A stretch of 64,000 nucleotides of DNA from Pseudomonas plecoglossicida NBRC 103162 = DSM 15088 (GCF_000730665.1 NZ_BBIV01000033.1:1-64000), one strand, 5' to 3'; shown: positions 21,115-30,372, counted from the first letter of the stretch. The notes: generated from the sequence alone by a model not told the origin. A program made the numbers and translations.

Positions 21115-21864
21115 TTAGATTACCTTCGCTTCGTTCTTCAGCTTCTCGACCAGTTCGGCCACCGATTTGACCTTGATGCCAGCGCTGCGGGCAGCTGGCG
21201 CTTCGACTTTCAGGGTCTTGGTGGTGGAGGCGAGCGATACGCCCAGCGCGTCTGGAGTGACAGTTTCCAGCGGCTTCTTCTTGGCCTTCATGATGTTCGG
21301 CAGCGACGCGTAGCGCGGCTCGTTCAGGCGCAGGTCGGTGGTGACGATGGCTGGCAGGTTCAGCGCAACGGTCTGCAGGCCGCCATCGATTTCACGGGTG
21401 ACGTTCAGCTTGTCGCCAGCGACTTCGACCTTGGAGGCGAAGGTACCTTGGGCAAAGCCGGTCAGCGCGGCCAGCATCTGGCCGGTCTGGTTGTTGTCAC
21501 TGTCGATCGCCTGTTTGCCGAGGATGACCAGCTGCGGCTGCTCTTTATCGACAACGGCTTTCAGCGCCTTGGCCACGGCCAGGGAGTTCAGTTCATCGGC
21601 GGCTTCGACCAGGATGGCGCGATCAGCACCCAGCGCCAGTGCGGTACGCAGCTGTTCCTGGGCAGTGGACGGACCGACGGAAACGACCACGATCTCGCTC
21701 GCAACGCCTTTCTCTTTCAGGCGCACGGCTTCTTCCACGGCGATTTCGCAGAAGGGGTTCATGGACATCTTGACGTTTGCAAGGTCGACGCCGGAGTTGT
21801 CCGCCTTGACGCGAACCTTGACGTTGTAGTCGACCACTCGTTTGACAGCTACAAGAACCTTCAT
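21115..21864 (-). CDS. etfB: Electron transfer flavoprotein beta subunit
   Basis: AMP-binding partner of EtfA. 249 residues. Begins [17 protein letters not shown], with the ETF-beta signature [26 protein letters not shown] near residue 105 and the [17 protein letters not shown] [17 protein letters not shown] segment. Preceded by a GAGG ribosome site. First gene of the etfBA operon. Confidence 0.96.
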   Translation of the reverse strand: MKVLVAVKRVVDYNVKVRVKADNSGVDLANVKMSMNPFCEIAVEEAVRLKEKGVASEIVVVSVGPSTAQEQLRTALALGADRAILVEAADELNSLAVAKALKAVVDKEQPQLVILGKQAIDSDNNQTGQMLAALTGFAQGTFASKVEVAGDKLNVTREIDGGLQTVALNLPAIVTTDLRLNEPRYASLPNIMKAKKKPLETVTPDALGVSLASTTKTLKVEAPAARSAGIKVKSVAELVEKLKNEAKVI

Positions 21865-22238
21865 GGATTCCTCGTTACTCTCCGGTGAATAGATAGTCGC
21901 CTGGGGCCATGCCCGGCGATGCGCGTGGGTACAAGGGCACCTCTAAAAACGAACCGGTAAGCGCAAACTTCACAATGACCAATCAGTCCTGCCAGAAGCT
22001 TTGCGGCAAAACCCGCGGGTCATTTCCTGTCGTGGCGTGTAGACTCCACTACAAAACGGGCTCTGGCCCGGAAACCCTGCGCTACGCCTGGTTTTTAGGG
22101 GTGCACCTGCGCCCGACGGTCAGGCTACGGCGAACGTAAAACCGCTCGTATCTTGACCGTAACACCCAATCCGGTCAATACGGCAAATCGGTCACCCTTC
22201 AGCCGCGCTCCTGTGATTTTACTGGCCTGCGGCAAATT

Positions 22239-22253
22239 CAAACAAACGTTTGT
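22239..22253. promoter_or_regulatory. PsrA-like operator upstream of ETF-QO
   Basis: CAAAC (22239-22243), AAAC, GTTTG (22248-22252) matches the CAAAC-N2-4-GTTTG pattern described for the fatty-acid-responsive repressor PsrA; the inner ACAAACGTTTGT (22242-22253) is a perfect 12-bp palindrome. It ends two bases before the predicted -35 box, a position suited to repression. Confidence 0.6.
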
Positions 22254-22254
22254 A

Positions 22255-22283
22255 TTGGACCCGCCGAGTGGTGTAGATATAAT
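22255..22283 (+). promoter_or_regulatory. Predicted ETF-QO promoter
   Basis: TTGGAC (22255-22260), 17-nt spacer, consensus TATAAT (22278-22283). Start predicted near 22290, leaving a leader of about 127 nt before the GTG at 22417. Confidence 0.75.
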
Positions 22284-22416
22284 GCGCGGCCGAGACAAAT
22301 CGGTGTAGTCCATCCATTGCGTAGCTACAGTTCCGCTCCCGTGATGAGCCGCTGCACGCAAGCACCCCAAATAAGACCAAGCAACAGCACGAGCCTTGAT
22401 GAGTAGGAGAGAACCA

Positions 22417-24081
22417 GTGGAACGCGAATACATGGAATTCGACGTGGTCATCGTCGGCGCCGGCCCGGCGGGCCTGTCCGCCGCCTGCCGCCTGAAGCAG
22501 AAGGCCGCCGAAGCCGGTAGCGAGATCAGCGTCTGCGTGGTCGAGAAAGGCTCTGAAGTCGGCGCCCACATCCTCTCCGGCGCGGTGTTCGAACCGCGCG
22601 CCCTGAACGAACTGTTCCCCGACTGGAAAGAGCTCGGCGCACCACTCAACACCGAGGTCAAGCGCGACGACATCTATGTGCTCAAGGACGCCGGCAGCTC
22701 GACCAAGGTCCCCGACCTGTTCGTGCCCAAGACCATGCACAACCACGGCAACTACATCATCTCCCTGGGCAACCTGTGCCGCTGGCTGGCCCAGCAGGCG
22801 GAAAACCTGGGCGTGGAAATCTACCCTGGCTTCGCCGCGCAGGAAGCACTGTTCGACGAAAATGGCGTGGTCCGTGGCATCGTCACCGGCGACCTGGGCG
22901 TTGACCGCGAAGGCAACCCGAAAGACGGCCTGTACACCCCGGGCATGGAGCTGCGTGCAAAATACACCCTGTTCGCCGAAGGCTGCCGCGGCCACATCGG
23001 CAAGCAGCTGATCAAGCGCTTCAACCTCGACAGCGATGCCGACGCCCAGCACTACGGCATCGGCCTCAAGGAAATCTGGGAAATCGACCCGGCCAAGCAC
23101 GAGCAGGGCCTGGTGGTGCACACCGCCGGCTGGCCGCTGGACGTGACGAGCAAGGACAATACCGGTGGCTCGTTCCTCTATCACCTGGAAAACAACCAGG
23201 TGGTGGTCGGCCTGATCGTCGACCTGTCCTACGCCAACCCCTATCTGTCGCCGTTCGACGAGTTCCAGCGCCTCAAGCACCACCCGGTGATGAAGCAGTA
23301 CCTCGAAGGCGGCAAGCGCATCAGCTACGGCGCCCGCGCCATCTGCAAGGGCGGGCTGAACTCGCTGCCGAAGATGGTGTTCAACGGTGGCGCGCTGATC
23401 GGCTGCGACCTGGGCACCCTGAACTTCTCCAAGATCAAGGGCAGCCACACCGCGATGAAGTCCGGCATGCTCGCGGCCGACGCCGTGGCCGACGCACTGA
23501 TCGCTGGCAGCGAGGGCGGCGATGCGCTGAACACCTACGTCGACGCCTTCAAGGCCAGCTGGCTGCATGAAGAACTGTTCGCCAGCCGCAACTTCGGCCC
23601 GGCGCTGCACAAGTTCGGCCCGCTGCTCGGTGGCGCGTTCAACTACATCGACCAGAACTGGTTCGGCGGCAAGCTGCCGTTCACCCTGCACGACACCAAG
23701 CCGGACTATGCCTGCCTCAAGCTCGCCGCCGACTCGAAGAAGATCGACTACCCGAAACCGGACGGCAAGCTCAGCTTCGACAAGCTCAGCTCGGTATTCC
23801 TCTCCAGTACCAACCATGAAGAGGAACAACCCTGCCACCTGAAGCTGACCGACCCGAACGTGCCGATCGCCAGCAACCTGCCGCTGTACGACGAGCCAGC
23901 CCAGCGCTACTGCCCGGCCGGCGTGTACGAAGTGGTCACCCAGGAAGACGGCAACAAGCGCTTCCAGATCAACGCGCAGAACTGCGTGCACTGCAAGACC
24001 TGCGACATCAAGGACCCGGCCCAGAACATCACCTGGGTCACCCCTGAAGGCGCGGGCGGGCCGAACTACCCGAACATGTAA
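22417..24081 (+). CDS. Electron transfer flavoprotein-ubiquinone oxidoreductase
   Basis: Membrane-associated FAD and [4Fe-4S] enzyme that moves electrons from ETF to ubiquinone. 554 residues from the GTG at 22417, which is preceded by AGGAGAG at 6 nt; upstream ATG and TTG codons have no such site. N-terminal FAD motif VVIVGAGPAGLSAA, and a C-terminal ferredoxin-like domain with CPAGVYE and CVHCKTCDIKDP holding the cluster. Divergent from etfBA, which encodes its electron donor. Confidence 0.96.
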   Translation: MEREYMEFDVVIVGAGPAGLSAACRLKQKAAEAGSEISVCVVEKGSEVGAHILSGAVFEPRALNELFPDWKELGAPLNTEVKRDDIYVLKDAGSSTKVPDLFVPKTMHNHGNYIISLGNLCRWLAQQAENLGVEIYPGFAAQEALFDENGVVRGIVTGDLGVDREGNPKDGLYTPGMELRAKYTLFAEGCRGHIGKQLIKRFNLDSDADAQHYGIGLKEIWEIDPAKHEQGLVVHTAGWPLDVTSKDNTGGSFLYHLENNQVVVGLIVDLSYANPYLSPFDEFQRLKHHPVMKQYLEGGKRISYGARAICKGGLNSLPKMVFNGGALIGCDLGTLNFSKIKGSHTAMKSGMLAADAVADALIAGSEGGDALNTYVDAFKASWLHEELFASRNFGPALHKFGPLLGGAFNYIDQNWFGGKLPFTLHDTKPDYACLKLAADSKKIDYPKPDGKLSFDKLSSVFLSSTNHEEEQPCHLKLTDPNVPIASNLPLYDEPAQRYCPAGVYEVVTQEDGNKRFQINAQNCVHCKTCDIKDPAQNITWVTPEGAGGPNYPNM

Positions 24082-24100
24082 GCCCTGCCCTTGCGGCAAA

Positions 24101-24135
24101 AAAAGCCCCGGGATCGCCAGATCCCGGGGCTTTTT
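24101..24135. terminator. Bidirectional terminator between ETF-QO and the MFS gene
   Basis: AAAAGCCCCGGGAT (24101-24114) pairs perfectly with ATCCCGGGGCTTTT (24121-24134) over CGCCAG, with A and T runs on both sides. Serves two convergent genes. Confidence 0.95.
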
Positions 24136-24151
24136 CATTTGCCCGACGTCG

Positions 24152-25477
24152 TTATTTTTCGCCGCACATCACGGGCATCGGCTCAGCCGAAAATTCAAGC
24201 GGCTCGCGACGCTCGAAATACAGCGCCGTCAGCAGCCCGACGGTGCCCATGATCAGACAGAAGCCGACGCATACCCACGGGCTCCACGGCATCAATGCGA
24301 TCAACGCCAACGGCGTAGTACTGGCCCACAGGGCATAGGCGACGTTGTAGGTAAAGGAAATCCCCGACACGCGGATTTCAGCAGGGAACAACCCGACCAT
24401 CACAGACGGCACCACCCCAACCACGCCGCAGCTCAACCCCGCCAGCGCGTAGGCCAGCCAGGTCATGCCCCATTGCCCTACCAGGCTCGCATACAGCGCA
24501 CCGATGCCCAGCGGCAGCAGCAGGCTGTAGATCATCAGTGCACGCCAGGCGCCCAGGCGATCGACCAGCATCCCGGCCAGCACACAGCCGATATTGAGGA
24601 AGACGATGCCCACGCTGCTCAAGGCGAACGTATGCCCAGCGGTCATGCCGAAGCGCTGCTGCATCACGGTCGGGGTAATCACCACCAGCACCACTACCGC
24701 CGAGGTCAGCACGCAGGTCAGCAGCGCAGCCGGGATCAACGCCGAGCGGTGCTCGCCCAGCACCCGCCGCAGCGGGAACTGCACCGGCTGCTCCTGGCGC
24801 TCGCGCAAGGCCAGGAATACCGGGGTCTCACTCAGCCAGCGCCGCAGCCAGACGCCGATCACGCCGAACACGCCGCCCAGCAGGAACGGATAACGCCAGG
24901 CGTAATCGAGAATCTCCTGGGGCGTGAACGCCTGCGCCAGCAGCGTCGCCGTCAGCGCGCCCAACAGGTAACCGAAGGTAAGACCCGCCTGCAGGAAGCC
25001 CAGCGCATAGCCGCGCCGCCCGGGTGGCGCGTGCTCGGCGACGAAGGTCCAGGCGCTCGGCACCTCGCCACCGACCGCAGCACCCTGCAGGATGCGCAGC
25101 CCCAGCAGGATCAGCGGCGCCGCGTAGCCGATGTCGGCATAGGTCGGCATCACCCCGATCAGCAGGCACGGCAGCGCCATCATCAGGATGCTCAGGCTGA
25201 ACACCCGCTTGCGCCCGAGATGGTCGGCAAAGTGGGCCATGAGGATGCCGCCCAGCGGCCGCGCCAGGTAGCCGGTGACGAAGATGCCGAAGCTCTGCAG
25301 CAGGCGCAGCCACTCAGGCATCTCTGGCGGGAAGAACAGCTGGCTGAGGGTCAGGGCGAAGAACACGAAGATGATGAAATCGTAGATTTCCAGCGCGCCG
25401 CCTAGTGCCGCCAGGCCCAGGGTCCGATGGTCGCCACGGCTGAACCGGGGCGGGCGAGCGGTATCGATGGCAGTCAT
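24152..25477 (-). CDS. MFS transporter, metabolite:H+ symporter type
   Basis: 441 residues with about 12 membrane helices. The N-terminal GALEIYDFIIFVFFA and the loop motif MAHFADHLGRKRVF match the MHS family, which includes citrate, shikimate, proline/betaine and 2-oxoglutarate symporters. Two or three in-frame ATGs lie close together; the one at 25477 (MTAIDTARPP) has a GGA at -11 and no better site is visible upstream. Substrate cannot be assigned. Confidence 0.85.
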   Translation of the reverse strand: MTAIDTARPPRFSRGDHRTLGLAALGGALEIYDFIIFVFFALTLSQLFFPPEMPEWLRLLQSFGIFVTGYLARPLGGILMAHFADHLGRKRVFSLSILMMALPCLLIGVMPTYADIGYAAPLILLGLRILQGAAVGGEVPSAWTFVAEHAPPGRRGYALGFLQAGLTFGYLLGALTATLLAQAFTPQEILDYAWRYPFLLGGVFGVIGVWLRRWLSETPVFLALRERQEQPVQFPLRRVLGEHRSALIPAALLTCVLTSAVVVLVVITPTVMQQRFGMTAGHTFALSSVGIVFLNIGCVLAGMLVDRLGAWRALMIYSLLLPLGIGALYASLVGQWGMTWLAYALAGLSCGVVGVVPSVMVGLFPAEIRVSGISFTYNVAYALWASTTPLALIALMPWSPWVCVGFCLIMGTVGLLTALYFERREPLEFSAEPMPVMCGEK

Positions 25478-25544
25478 GGCAGGCATCCGCAAATCGGCAA
25501 AGGGCAAGAGGATAGCAAATCCCCGCCAAGCCCCGCCCTCCCCG

Positions 25545-26024
25545 TTAGCGGTTGAACACGGTATTGGCGAAATTCCTGCGTGGGTAGCCCGGCTTGCCGC
25601 CAGCGCAGAGACTGGACGGCAGCTCCAGCTTGCCGATCAGCAGCGGTGCATCGATGATCGCCATGAAAGATTCCAGCGCTTCGTTGTCCGGCACTTGCGG
25701 CAGGCTGACGTTCACCGCCTGGCGCTCGGTCTGGGGCACCGCCGGTACTTTCAGATGCTGGGAGTGATACAGCAAGGCGTGCTGGATCTGCGCGCTGACC
25801 CGGCAGAAACGCGCCAGATCGACACCGGCATGACTGCCCAGTTCGAAGTTGCCAAGCAGCAGATTGAACGGCTGCAGCGCGCAATGCACCAGGCGCTGCA
25901 ATTCGTCGAAACTCTCCACCGGAGCAATCCGGTAATAGCCCAGGCCATTGAGCAGTTTTTCCAGCTGCAGGCGCTGGCACGGGTGCTCGTCGGCAATCAG
26001 GATGCGCAGGGTCTTGTTGGTCAT
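25545..26024 (-). CDS. Receiver-like protein lacking the phosphoacceptor Asp
   Basis: 159 residues. The N-terminal part follows the CheY/receiver pattern (LRILIADEHPCQRLQLEKLL, acidic Asp12-Glu13), but where the phosphorylated Asp should stand the sequence reads LLLGNFELG, with Asn59. No output domain follows; the C-terminal 40 residues are not recognisable. It lies downstream of the orphan sigma factor on the same strand with a 170-nt gap. Possibly a phosphorylation-independent protein-interaction module. Confidence 0.6.
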   Translation of the reverse strand: MTNKTLRILIADEHPCQRLQLEKLLNGLGYYRIAPVESFDELQRLVHCALQPFNLLLGNFELGSHAGVDLARFCRVSAQIQHALLYHSQHLKVPAVPQTERQAVNVSLPQVPDNEALESFMAIIDAPLLIGKLELPSSLCAGGKPGYPRRNFANTVFNR

Positions 26025-26194
26025 TGTCGGACCTGGGCCGTGAGGTGAATTAGGGCACGCTCCCTGACCATACTGCGCCGGTGACAGGCAACCGCCAGGT
26101 GATACCTGGAGGGGTCAATTTAGATAGTTGTCGTGAAACAGTGAGAAATCAAGTTGCCAGCACACAGAATTTTCACCGGCTTACGACCACTTCT

Positions 26195-26671
26195 TCAGGT
26201 TTCCCATTGGCGCATGCGCACCCGGCAATGCTTCATGGCGTTGACGATATGTTTTTCCACAAGGCTGCGGGAGATGCCCAGGCGCTCGGCGATCTGCTGA
26301 TGCGACAGGCCATCGAGCTTGCGCAACAAAAAACTTTCGCGGCAGGGCTTGCTCAACTCGTCCAGGGCCTTGCGCATCAACGCCAGCCGCTGGTCCTGCT
26401 GCAGATTCGAGGTCGGCGCCGCAGTGTGCCAGCGCTCGTCCAGGTCCAGGACTTCCAGCGGCTCGCACTGGCGCAGGCGGCTGCGACGATGCCGGTCGAT
26501 CACCAGGTTCAGCGCGGTGCGATAAAGAAACGCACGGGGGTGCTCGATCTGCTGCGTGTCGCTACGTTCCAGCACCCGCAAGTAGGCATCGTGGGCGACG
26601 TCCTCGGCCGCCTGGCGATTGCCCAGGCGGGTAGAGAGGAAGCTCAGCAATTCGCGATAGTAATTTTCCAC
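26195..26671 (-). CDS. FecI-type ECF sigma factor (orphan)
   Basis: 158 residues from a GTG at 26671 (AGG at -8). Region 2 is ENYYRELLSFLSTRLGNRQAAEDVAHDAYLRVLE and region 4 is GLSHQQIAERLGISRSLVEKHIVNAMKHCR, the pattern of iron-starvation sigma factors that switch on TonB-dependent siderophore receptors. Such genes are normally followed by a fecR anti-sigma gene and a receptor gene; neither is downstream here, and only a receptor stub lies upstream. A Fur-box-like site precedes it. Confidence 0.88.
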   Translation of the reverse strand: MENYYRELLSFLSTRLGNRQAAEDVAHDAYLRVLERSDTQQIEHPRAFLYRTALNLVIDRHRRSRLRQCEPLEVLDLDERWHTAAPTSNLQQDQRLALMRKALDELSKPCRESFLLRKLDGLSHQQIAERLGISRSLVEKHIVNAMKHCRVRMRQWET

Positions 26672-26734
26672 GACGGCACCTGGGGGTCGTCCTGACTGGC
26701 CGGGACAAGGGCTGAGTGATATCGCGAGGATATT

Positions 26735-26753
26735 ACAAATTATAATTATTCTC
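26735..26753. promoter_or_regulatory. Fur-box-like site upstream of the ECF sigma gene
   Basis: The 19-mer ACAAATTATAATTATTCTC agrees with the Fur consensus GATAATGATAATCATTATC at 13 of 19 positions, in an otherwise GC-rich setting, 64 nt before the GTG start. Iron-repressed expression is the expected mode for this sigma class. Confidence 0.6.
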
Positions 26754-26939
26754 AGCAACACGCCGATCTAAAGACACGTCGCTTGCCTTTGTTCGATGAA
26801 GGGCCGGCTTATGCCGGCAAGCTCGAAGCGAGTGGCACGCCGACCACCGTGCGCGTCGAGGCAGGGTGACCCATGATTTCTTGCGGATGTCGGGGAAAAC
26901 CGGTGCAAGCTCCCATTTTCTGCTTCACACCCTCAGCGC

Positions 26940-27275
26940 TCAGTACGTAGCCCGCACCGTCAGCATGAAGTTGCGCGGGTCGCCATAGTAGTTGCCGTAG
27001 GTCGAGGTCCCCACCGTCTGGTAGTACTTCTTGTCGAACAGGTTGTTGCCGTTGAGCGCCACGTTCCAGTGCTCGTCGATGCGGTAGTCGACCATCGCGT
27101 TCCAGATCGCATAGCCACTTTGCTCGTACTCGAACGGCACGCTGCTCTGCAGCACATTGCCCTGGCCGTCCAAGGTCGCCGCGGTGCCGCTGACCTTGGT
27201 CGCGCTCTGGATGTCCACACCACCGCCGACGCGGAAGTCGTTCAGCGCACCCGGCAGGCGGTAGGTGGTGAACAC
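26940..27275 (-). pseudogene. 3' remnant of a TonB-dependent siderophore receptor
   Basis: 111 codons encode the C-terminal end of an outer-membrane beta-barrel receptor: MFTTYRLPGAL, the strand VGGGVDIQSATKVSG, YAIWNAMVDYRIDEHWNVALNGNNLFDKKYY, and the terminal DPRNFMLTVRATY ending in an aromatic residue as outer-membrane proteins do. The plug and most of the barrel (roughly 600-700 residues in intact relatives) are absent; the reading frame closes a few codons upstream and no receptor-like sequence follows up to the LysR gene. A deletion stub. Confidence 0.85.
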
Positions 27276-27566
27276 ATGTGCGCAACTGACTCCGAATGTT
27301 CTATGAGTGTCTGGGCGACGGCCTCTGCAGGGCCGTTTGTGTCGGGGACCACGCGGACTGCATGAGCGGTTGCGGGCGGGTCATGTAGTGAGACGCACGA
27401 ACGCTAAAAAAACTGATAAGTTTTTTCATTCAGGATTGATTTGCACATACCAACGCCTGCCCACCACCCCGCTTGATGGTCAGCAGCCAATGGTCGCCTG
27501 CGGCGAAGAAGTCGGTGTGGATGCTGTGACAGCCCTTTCGCGGGATTCCCCGGCCCAAGGCTGGTT
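27276..27566. other. Non-coding spacer between receptor stub and LysR gene (291 bp)
   Basis: No credible gene. Contains an AT hairpin AAAAAACT-GATA-AGTTTTTT (27407-27426) that could end transcription from the LysR side. Presumably includes the deletion junction that removed the 5' part of the receptor gene. Confidence 0.55.
27407..27426. terminator. AT-rich hairpin, possible terminator
   Basis: Perfect 8-bp stem AAAAAACT/AGTTTTTT with GATA loop; the stem is AT-rich, so termination strength is doubtful. Confidence 0.4.
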
Positions 27567-28484
27567 TCAGAGCGTCAATCCGCGGGCCTGGAGAAAGGCT
27601 GCCAGATAATCGATGAACGCCTGCACCTTGCGCGTCGCTCGGCGATGGCTGGGGTAAACGGCGAGGATGAGCGGGCCGAAAGCGTCCGGGTCGAAGTCGT
27701 AGTCCGTCATTACCTGCAGCAACTGGCCGCTCTCCAGGTAGGGCTGCACGCTCCACAACGGACACGCGTGCAGGCCCAGGCCCAGCAGGGTGTTGGCCAG
27801 CAACAGGTCGTAGTTGTCGCTCTGCAGGCGCGCATGCGGTTGTGCGACGCGCATGCGGACTCCGTCCAGGGATACCCACCAGTAGCGCTGATCCAGCGCC
27901 GGATGGCGGTAGATCAGCCACTGATGAAGGTCGAAGGTTTCCGGGCTCACCGTCAACGGGTGGGCCGCCAGGTACGCCGGGCTGCCACACAGCACGATGC
28001 GGTTTTCCCCCAAGAGCCTGACGATCAGCCCTGGCAGGTCACTGCGCCCTTCACGCAGGGCCAAGTCATAGCTGCCATCGCCAAGGTCGACGAAGGTATC
28101 GCTGAGGTCTACGCGCAGCTTGATCTGCGGATGGGCAACGAGAAAGCCTGCACAGGCCTGATCGAGAAAGGCCCGGCCAAAGGCCAGCGGCGCGGTCAGC
28201 CTCAGGTTGCCATGCAGCCCGTGCTGCAACTGGCCAATCTCCTCACCCGCCTCATGCAGGCGCTGCAAAACCTGGCGGGCGGTTTCCAGGTAAAGCCGGC
28301 CAGCCTCGGTCAGCACGGTGCGCCGGGTGCTGCGCTCGAACAGCTTCGCGCCAAGGTCGGCCTCCAGGTGGCTGACCGCCTTGGTCAGTGCCGAGGGGGT
28401 CTTGCCCAACTGCTCGGCCGCCCGGCTGAAACTGCCGTGCTCGGCGGTGGCGACAAACATGCTCAGGGCGCCGAGCGTGTCCAT
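27567..28484 (-). CDS. LysR-family transcriptional regulator
   Basis: 305 residues. N-terminal winged helix (MDTLGALSMFVATAEHGSFSRAAEQLGKTPSALTKAVSHLE) and a C-terminal effector-binding domain (LRVDLSDTFVDLGDGSYDLALREG) place it in the group of LysR proteins acting on divergent genes. It is divergent from the amidohydrolase gene with 108 bp between, and a 15-bp palindrome sits in that gap, so the amidohydrolase/porin pair is the likely target. Effector unknown. Confidence 0.9.
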   Translation of the reverse strand: MDTLGALSMFVATAEHGSFSRAAEQLGKTPSALTKAVSHLEADLGAKLFERSTRRTVLTEAGRLYLETARQVLQRLHEAGEEIGQLQHGLHGNLRLTAPLAFGRAFLDQACAGFLVAHPQIKLRVDLSDTFVDLGDGSYDLALREGRSDLPGLIVRLLGENRIVLCGSPAYLAAHPLTVSPETFDLHQWLIYRHPALDQRYWWVSLDGVRMRVAQPHARLQSDNYDLLLANTLLGLGLHACPLWSVQPYLESGQLLQVMTDYDFDPDAFGPLILAVYPSHRRATRKVQAFIDYLAAFLQARGLTL

Positions 28485-28501
28485 GCAGTTTTTCCTTTAT
28501 G

Positions 28502-28516
28502 GCAAAATGGTTTTGC
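28502..28516. promoter_or_regulatory. Palindrome in the LysR-amidohydrolase gap
   Basis: GCAAAA-TGG-TTTTGC is a perfect 6-bp inverted repeat with a 3-bp centre, directly upstream of the LysR start and in the divergent promoter gap. Candidate operator; it is not a canonical T-N11-A site. Confidence 0.5.
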
Positions 28517-28592
28517 TTGCCAGCGATGTTCTGCCGGCCTGCACCATTGGTTAGTCTCGCGTGGAGTCCAATAAAAACTATAGGCCGCCTCG

Positions 28593-30335
28593 ATGCAACG
28601 ATTTATCTCGAACGTTCTGGTCAGTGCCATGGCTTTTGCCTCAATGGAAGCCATGGCCGCGCCCGATCTGCTGTTTTTCAATGGCAAGGTGTTCACTGCA
28701 GAGCCCGGCCAAGCGCTGGCGCAAGCCGTTGCCGTGGAAAACGGCAAGATCCTCAAAGTGGGCAGCGATGCCGAGATCAAGGCCCTTGCAGGCACCTCGA
28801 CCGAGGTTGTCGACCTGGGCGGCAAGGTGCTGATGCCTGGCATGATCGACGGCCACAGCCATCCGATCTTCGCCGCCCTTGATGGCCTGGGTTCGAACCT
28901 GCTGGACGAAGTCAAACCGTTACCTGAACTTGAACAGTGGATCATTGCCGAGGACAAGGCCGGCCGTGCCCGTCGCGCCGACGTCATCAGCATTGCTGGG
29001 GTCAGCTCGGCCTACTGGGAGCAGGACCGGGCGCTCGGGCAGCGCTTCAACCAGGGCCGCTGGGCCGAGCAACCACTGGTCCTGAACGGTATCGACGGGC
29101 ATACCGGCTGGGCCAACCAGGCCATGCTCGAACGCCTGAAGATCAACGCCGTCCTGGTGAAAGGCCTGCCGGAGAAGGAGCGCAACTACATTGCCCATGA
29201 GGCCGATTTCACACCGACGGGTTACCTCGCCGAAAATGGCTGGGATCGTGTGCGCAGTCAGCTGCCCAAGCACAGCGAAGAGATCATGCTGGAGGCCACC
29301 CGCCAAGCAGTGAAGATCAACAACCAATACGGCGTCACCGCATGGATGGACGCTGCCTCCAATGCCGGCGCTGGCGACTCGTTGTTCGAACTGCGCCCCA
29401 CCGAGCAGAACGTCGGCGTGCTACCGCTCTACCGTAAGCTGTCGGAGCTGGGCGAACTGAATGCCCACGTCGCCGCCCTGCTGATTGCCTACCCGAAAAG
29501 CAAGCCGCAAGCGCTCGAAGCGTTGGCCAAGGTCATGCAACAGTTTGAAGGTGTGCCGAACCTGACATTCCCCGGCCTCAAGGTCTTCGCCGATGGCATC
29601 CTGGAATTCCCGGGCCAGAGCGCCGCAGTGCTTGAGCCCTACAAGAACAGCCAGAAGAAGGGTGAGCTGCTGATCGATCCGGCGAGCTTCGGCAAACTGG
29701 TTGAAGCTGCGGAAAAACACGACTGGATCGTGCATGTGCACGCGGTTGGTGACCGTGCCGTGCGTGAAGCACTCAATGGCTTCGCGTATGCCCGCAAGCT
29801 CGACCCCACCCCAATGCCGCACAGCATTGGCCACATTCAGCTGATTGACCCGAAAGACTTCCCACGCTTCAAGCAACTAGGGGTGATTGCCGACATGCAA
29901 CTGCTCTGGGCCACCGCCGAGTCCTATACCGAGGAACTGGTAAAGCCCTACATCAGCGACTCCGCCTACCGCTACATGTACCCCGCGCAGTCCTTGCACA
30001 AGGCCGGCGCAGTGATTGCCGGTGGCAGCGACTGGCCGGTGTCGAGCCCTAATCCGTGGAATGCCATTGCCCAGGCCAGCACCCGCAAAGGCCCGCTTGG
30101 CGTGCTCAACAGTGGCGAAAGCATCGACCGCGAAAGCATGTTCTACGCCTACACCCTCAACGCCGCCAAAGCCCTGCGTCTGGACCGGCAGATCGGTTCC
30201 CTGGCGCCCGGCAAGCAAGCTGACTTGATTGTCCTGGACCGAGATGTGTTCAAGGTCAGCGACGAAGAACTGTTCGAAACCCAGGTGCTGAAGACCTACT
30301 TCGCGGGCAAGCAGGTATACGCCCCCAAGTCCTGA
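28593..30335 (+). CDS. Exported YtcJ-type amidohydrolase
   Basis: 580 residues. A signal peptide (about residues 1-23, MEAMAAP cleavage) precedes a metal-dependent amidohydrolase with the metal-binding HSHP near residue 88, the HVHAVGDRAVREAL segment near residue 377, and a C-terminal Asp in AGGSDWPV. The YtcJ / N-substituted formamide deformylase group includes enzymes on formamides and imides. Export to the periplasm and a downstream porin-like gene suggest hydrolysis of an external compound. Substrate unknown. Confidence 0.87.
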   Translation: MQRFISNVLVSAMAFASMEAMAAPDLLFFNGKVFTAEPGQALAQAVAVENGKILKVGSDAEIKALAGTSTEVVDLGGKVLMPGMIDGHSHPIFAALDGLGSNLLDEVKPLPELEQWIIAEDKAGRARRADVISIAGVSSAYWEQDRALGQRFNQGRWAEQPLVLNGIDGHTGWANQAMLERLKINAVLVKGLPEKERNYIAHEADFTPTGYLAENGWDRVRSQLPKHSEEIMLEATRQAVKINNQYGVTAWMDAASNAGAGDSLFELRPTEQNVGVLPLYRKLSELGELNAHVAALLIAYPKSKPQALEALAKVMQQFEGVPNLTFPGLKVFADGILEFPGQSAAVLEPYKNSQKKGELLIDPASFGKLVEAAEKHDWIVHVHAVGDRAVREALNGFAYARKLDPTPMPHSIGHIQLIDPKDFPRFKQLGVIADMQLLWATAESYTEELVKPYISDSAYRYMYPAQSLHKAGAVIAGGSDWPVSSPNPWNAIAQASTRKGPLGVLNSGESIDRESMFYAYTLNAAKALRLDRQIGSLAPGKQADLIVLDRDVFKVSDEELFETQVLKTYFAGKQVYAPKS

Positions 30336-30372
30336 TACGCCCCCTCAGAACACCAGAACAACAACCTCAATA

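Larger units (their letters stand above)
21865..22416. other. Divergent spacer between etfB and ETF-QO (552 bp)
   Basis: No credible gene. The ETF-QO end has a near-consensus promoter with a palindromic operator (listed separately). The middle is moderately AT-rich and I could not pick a convincing etfB promoter on the minus strand. Short open frames here lack ribosome sites and family-like composition. Confidence 0.6.

Noticed and set aside
21906-22140. Small plus-strand frame in the etfB/ETF-QO spacer
   Set aside because: No ribosome site or similarity; part of the divergent control region.
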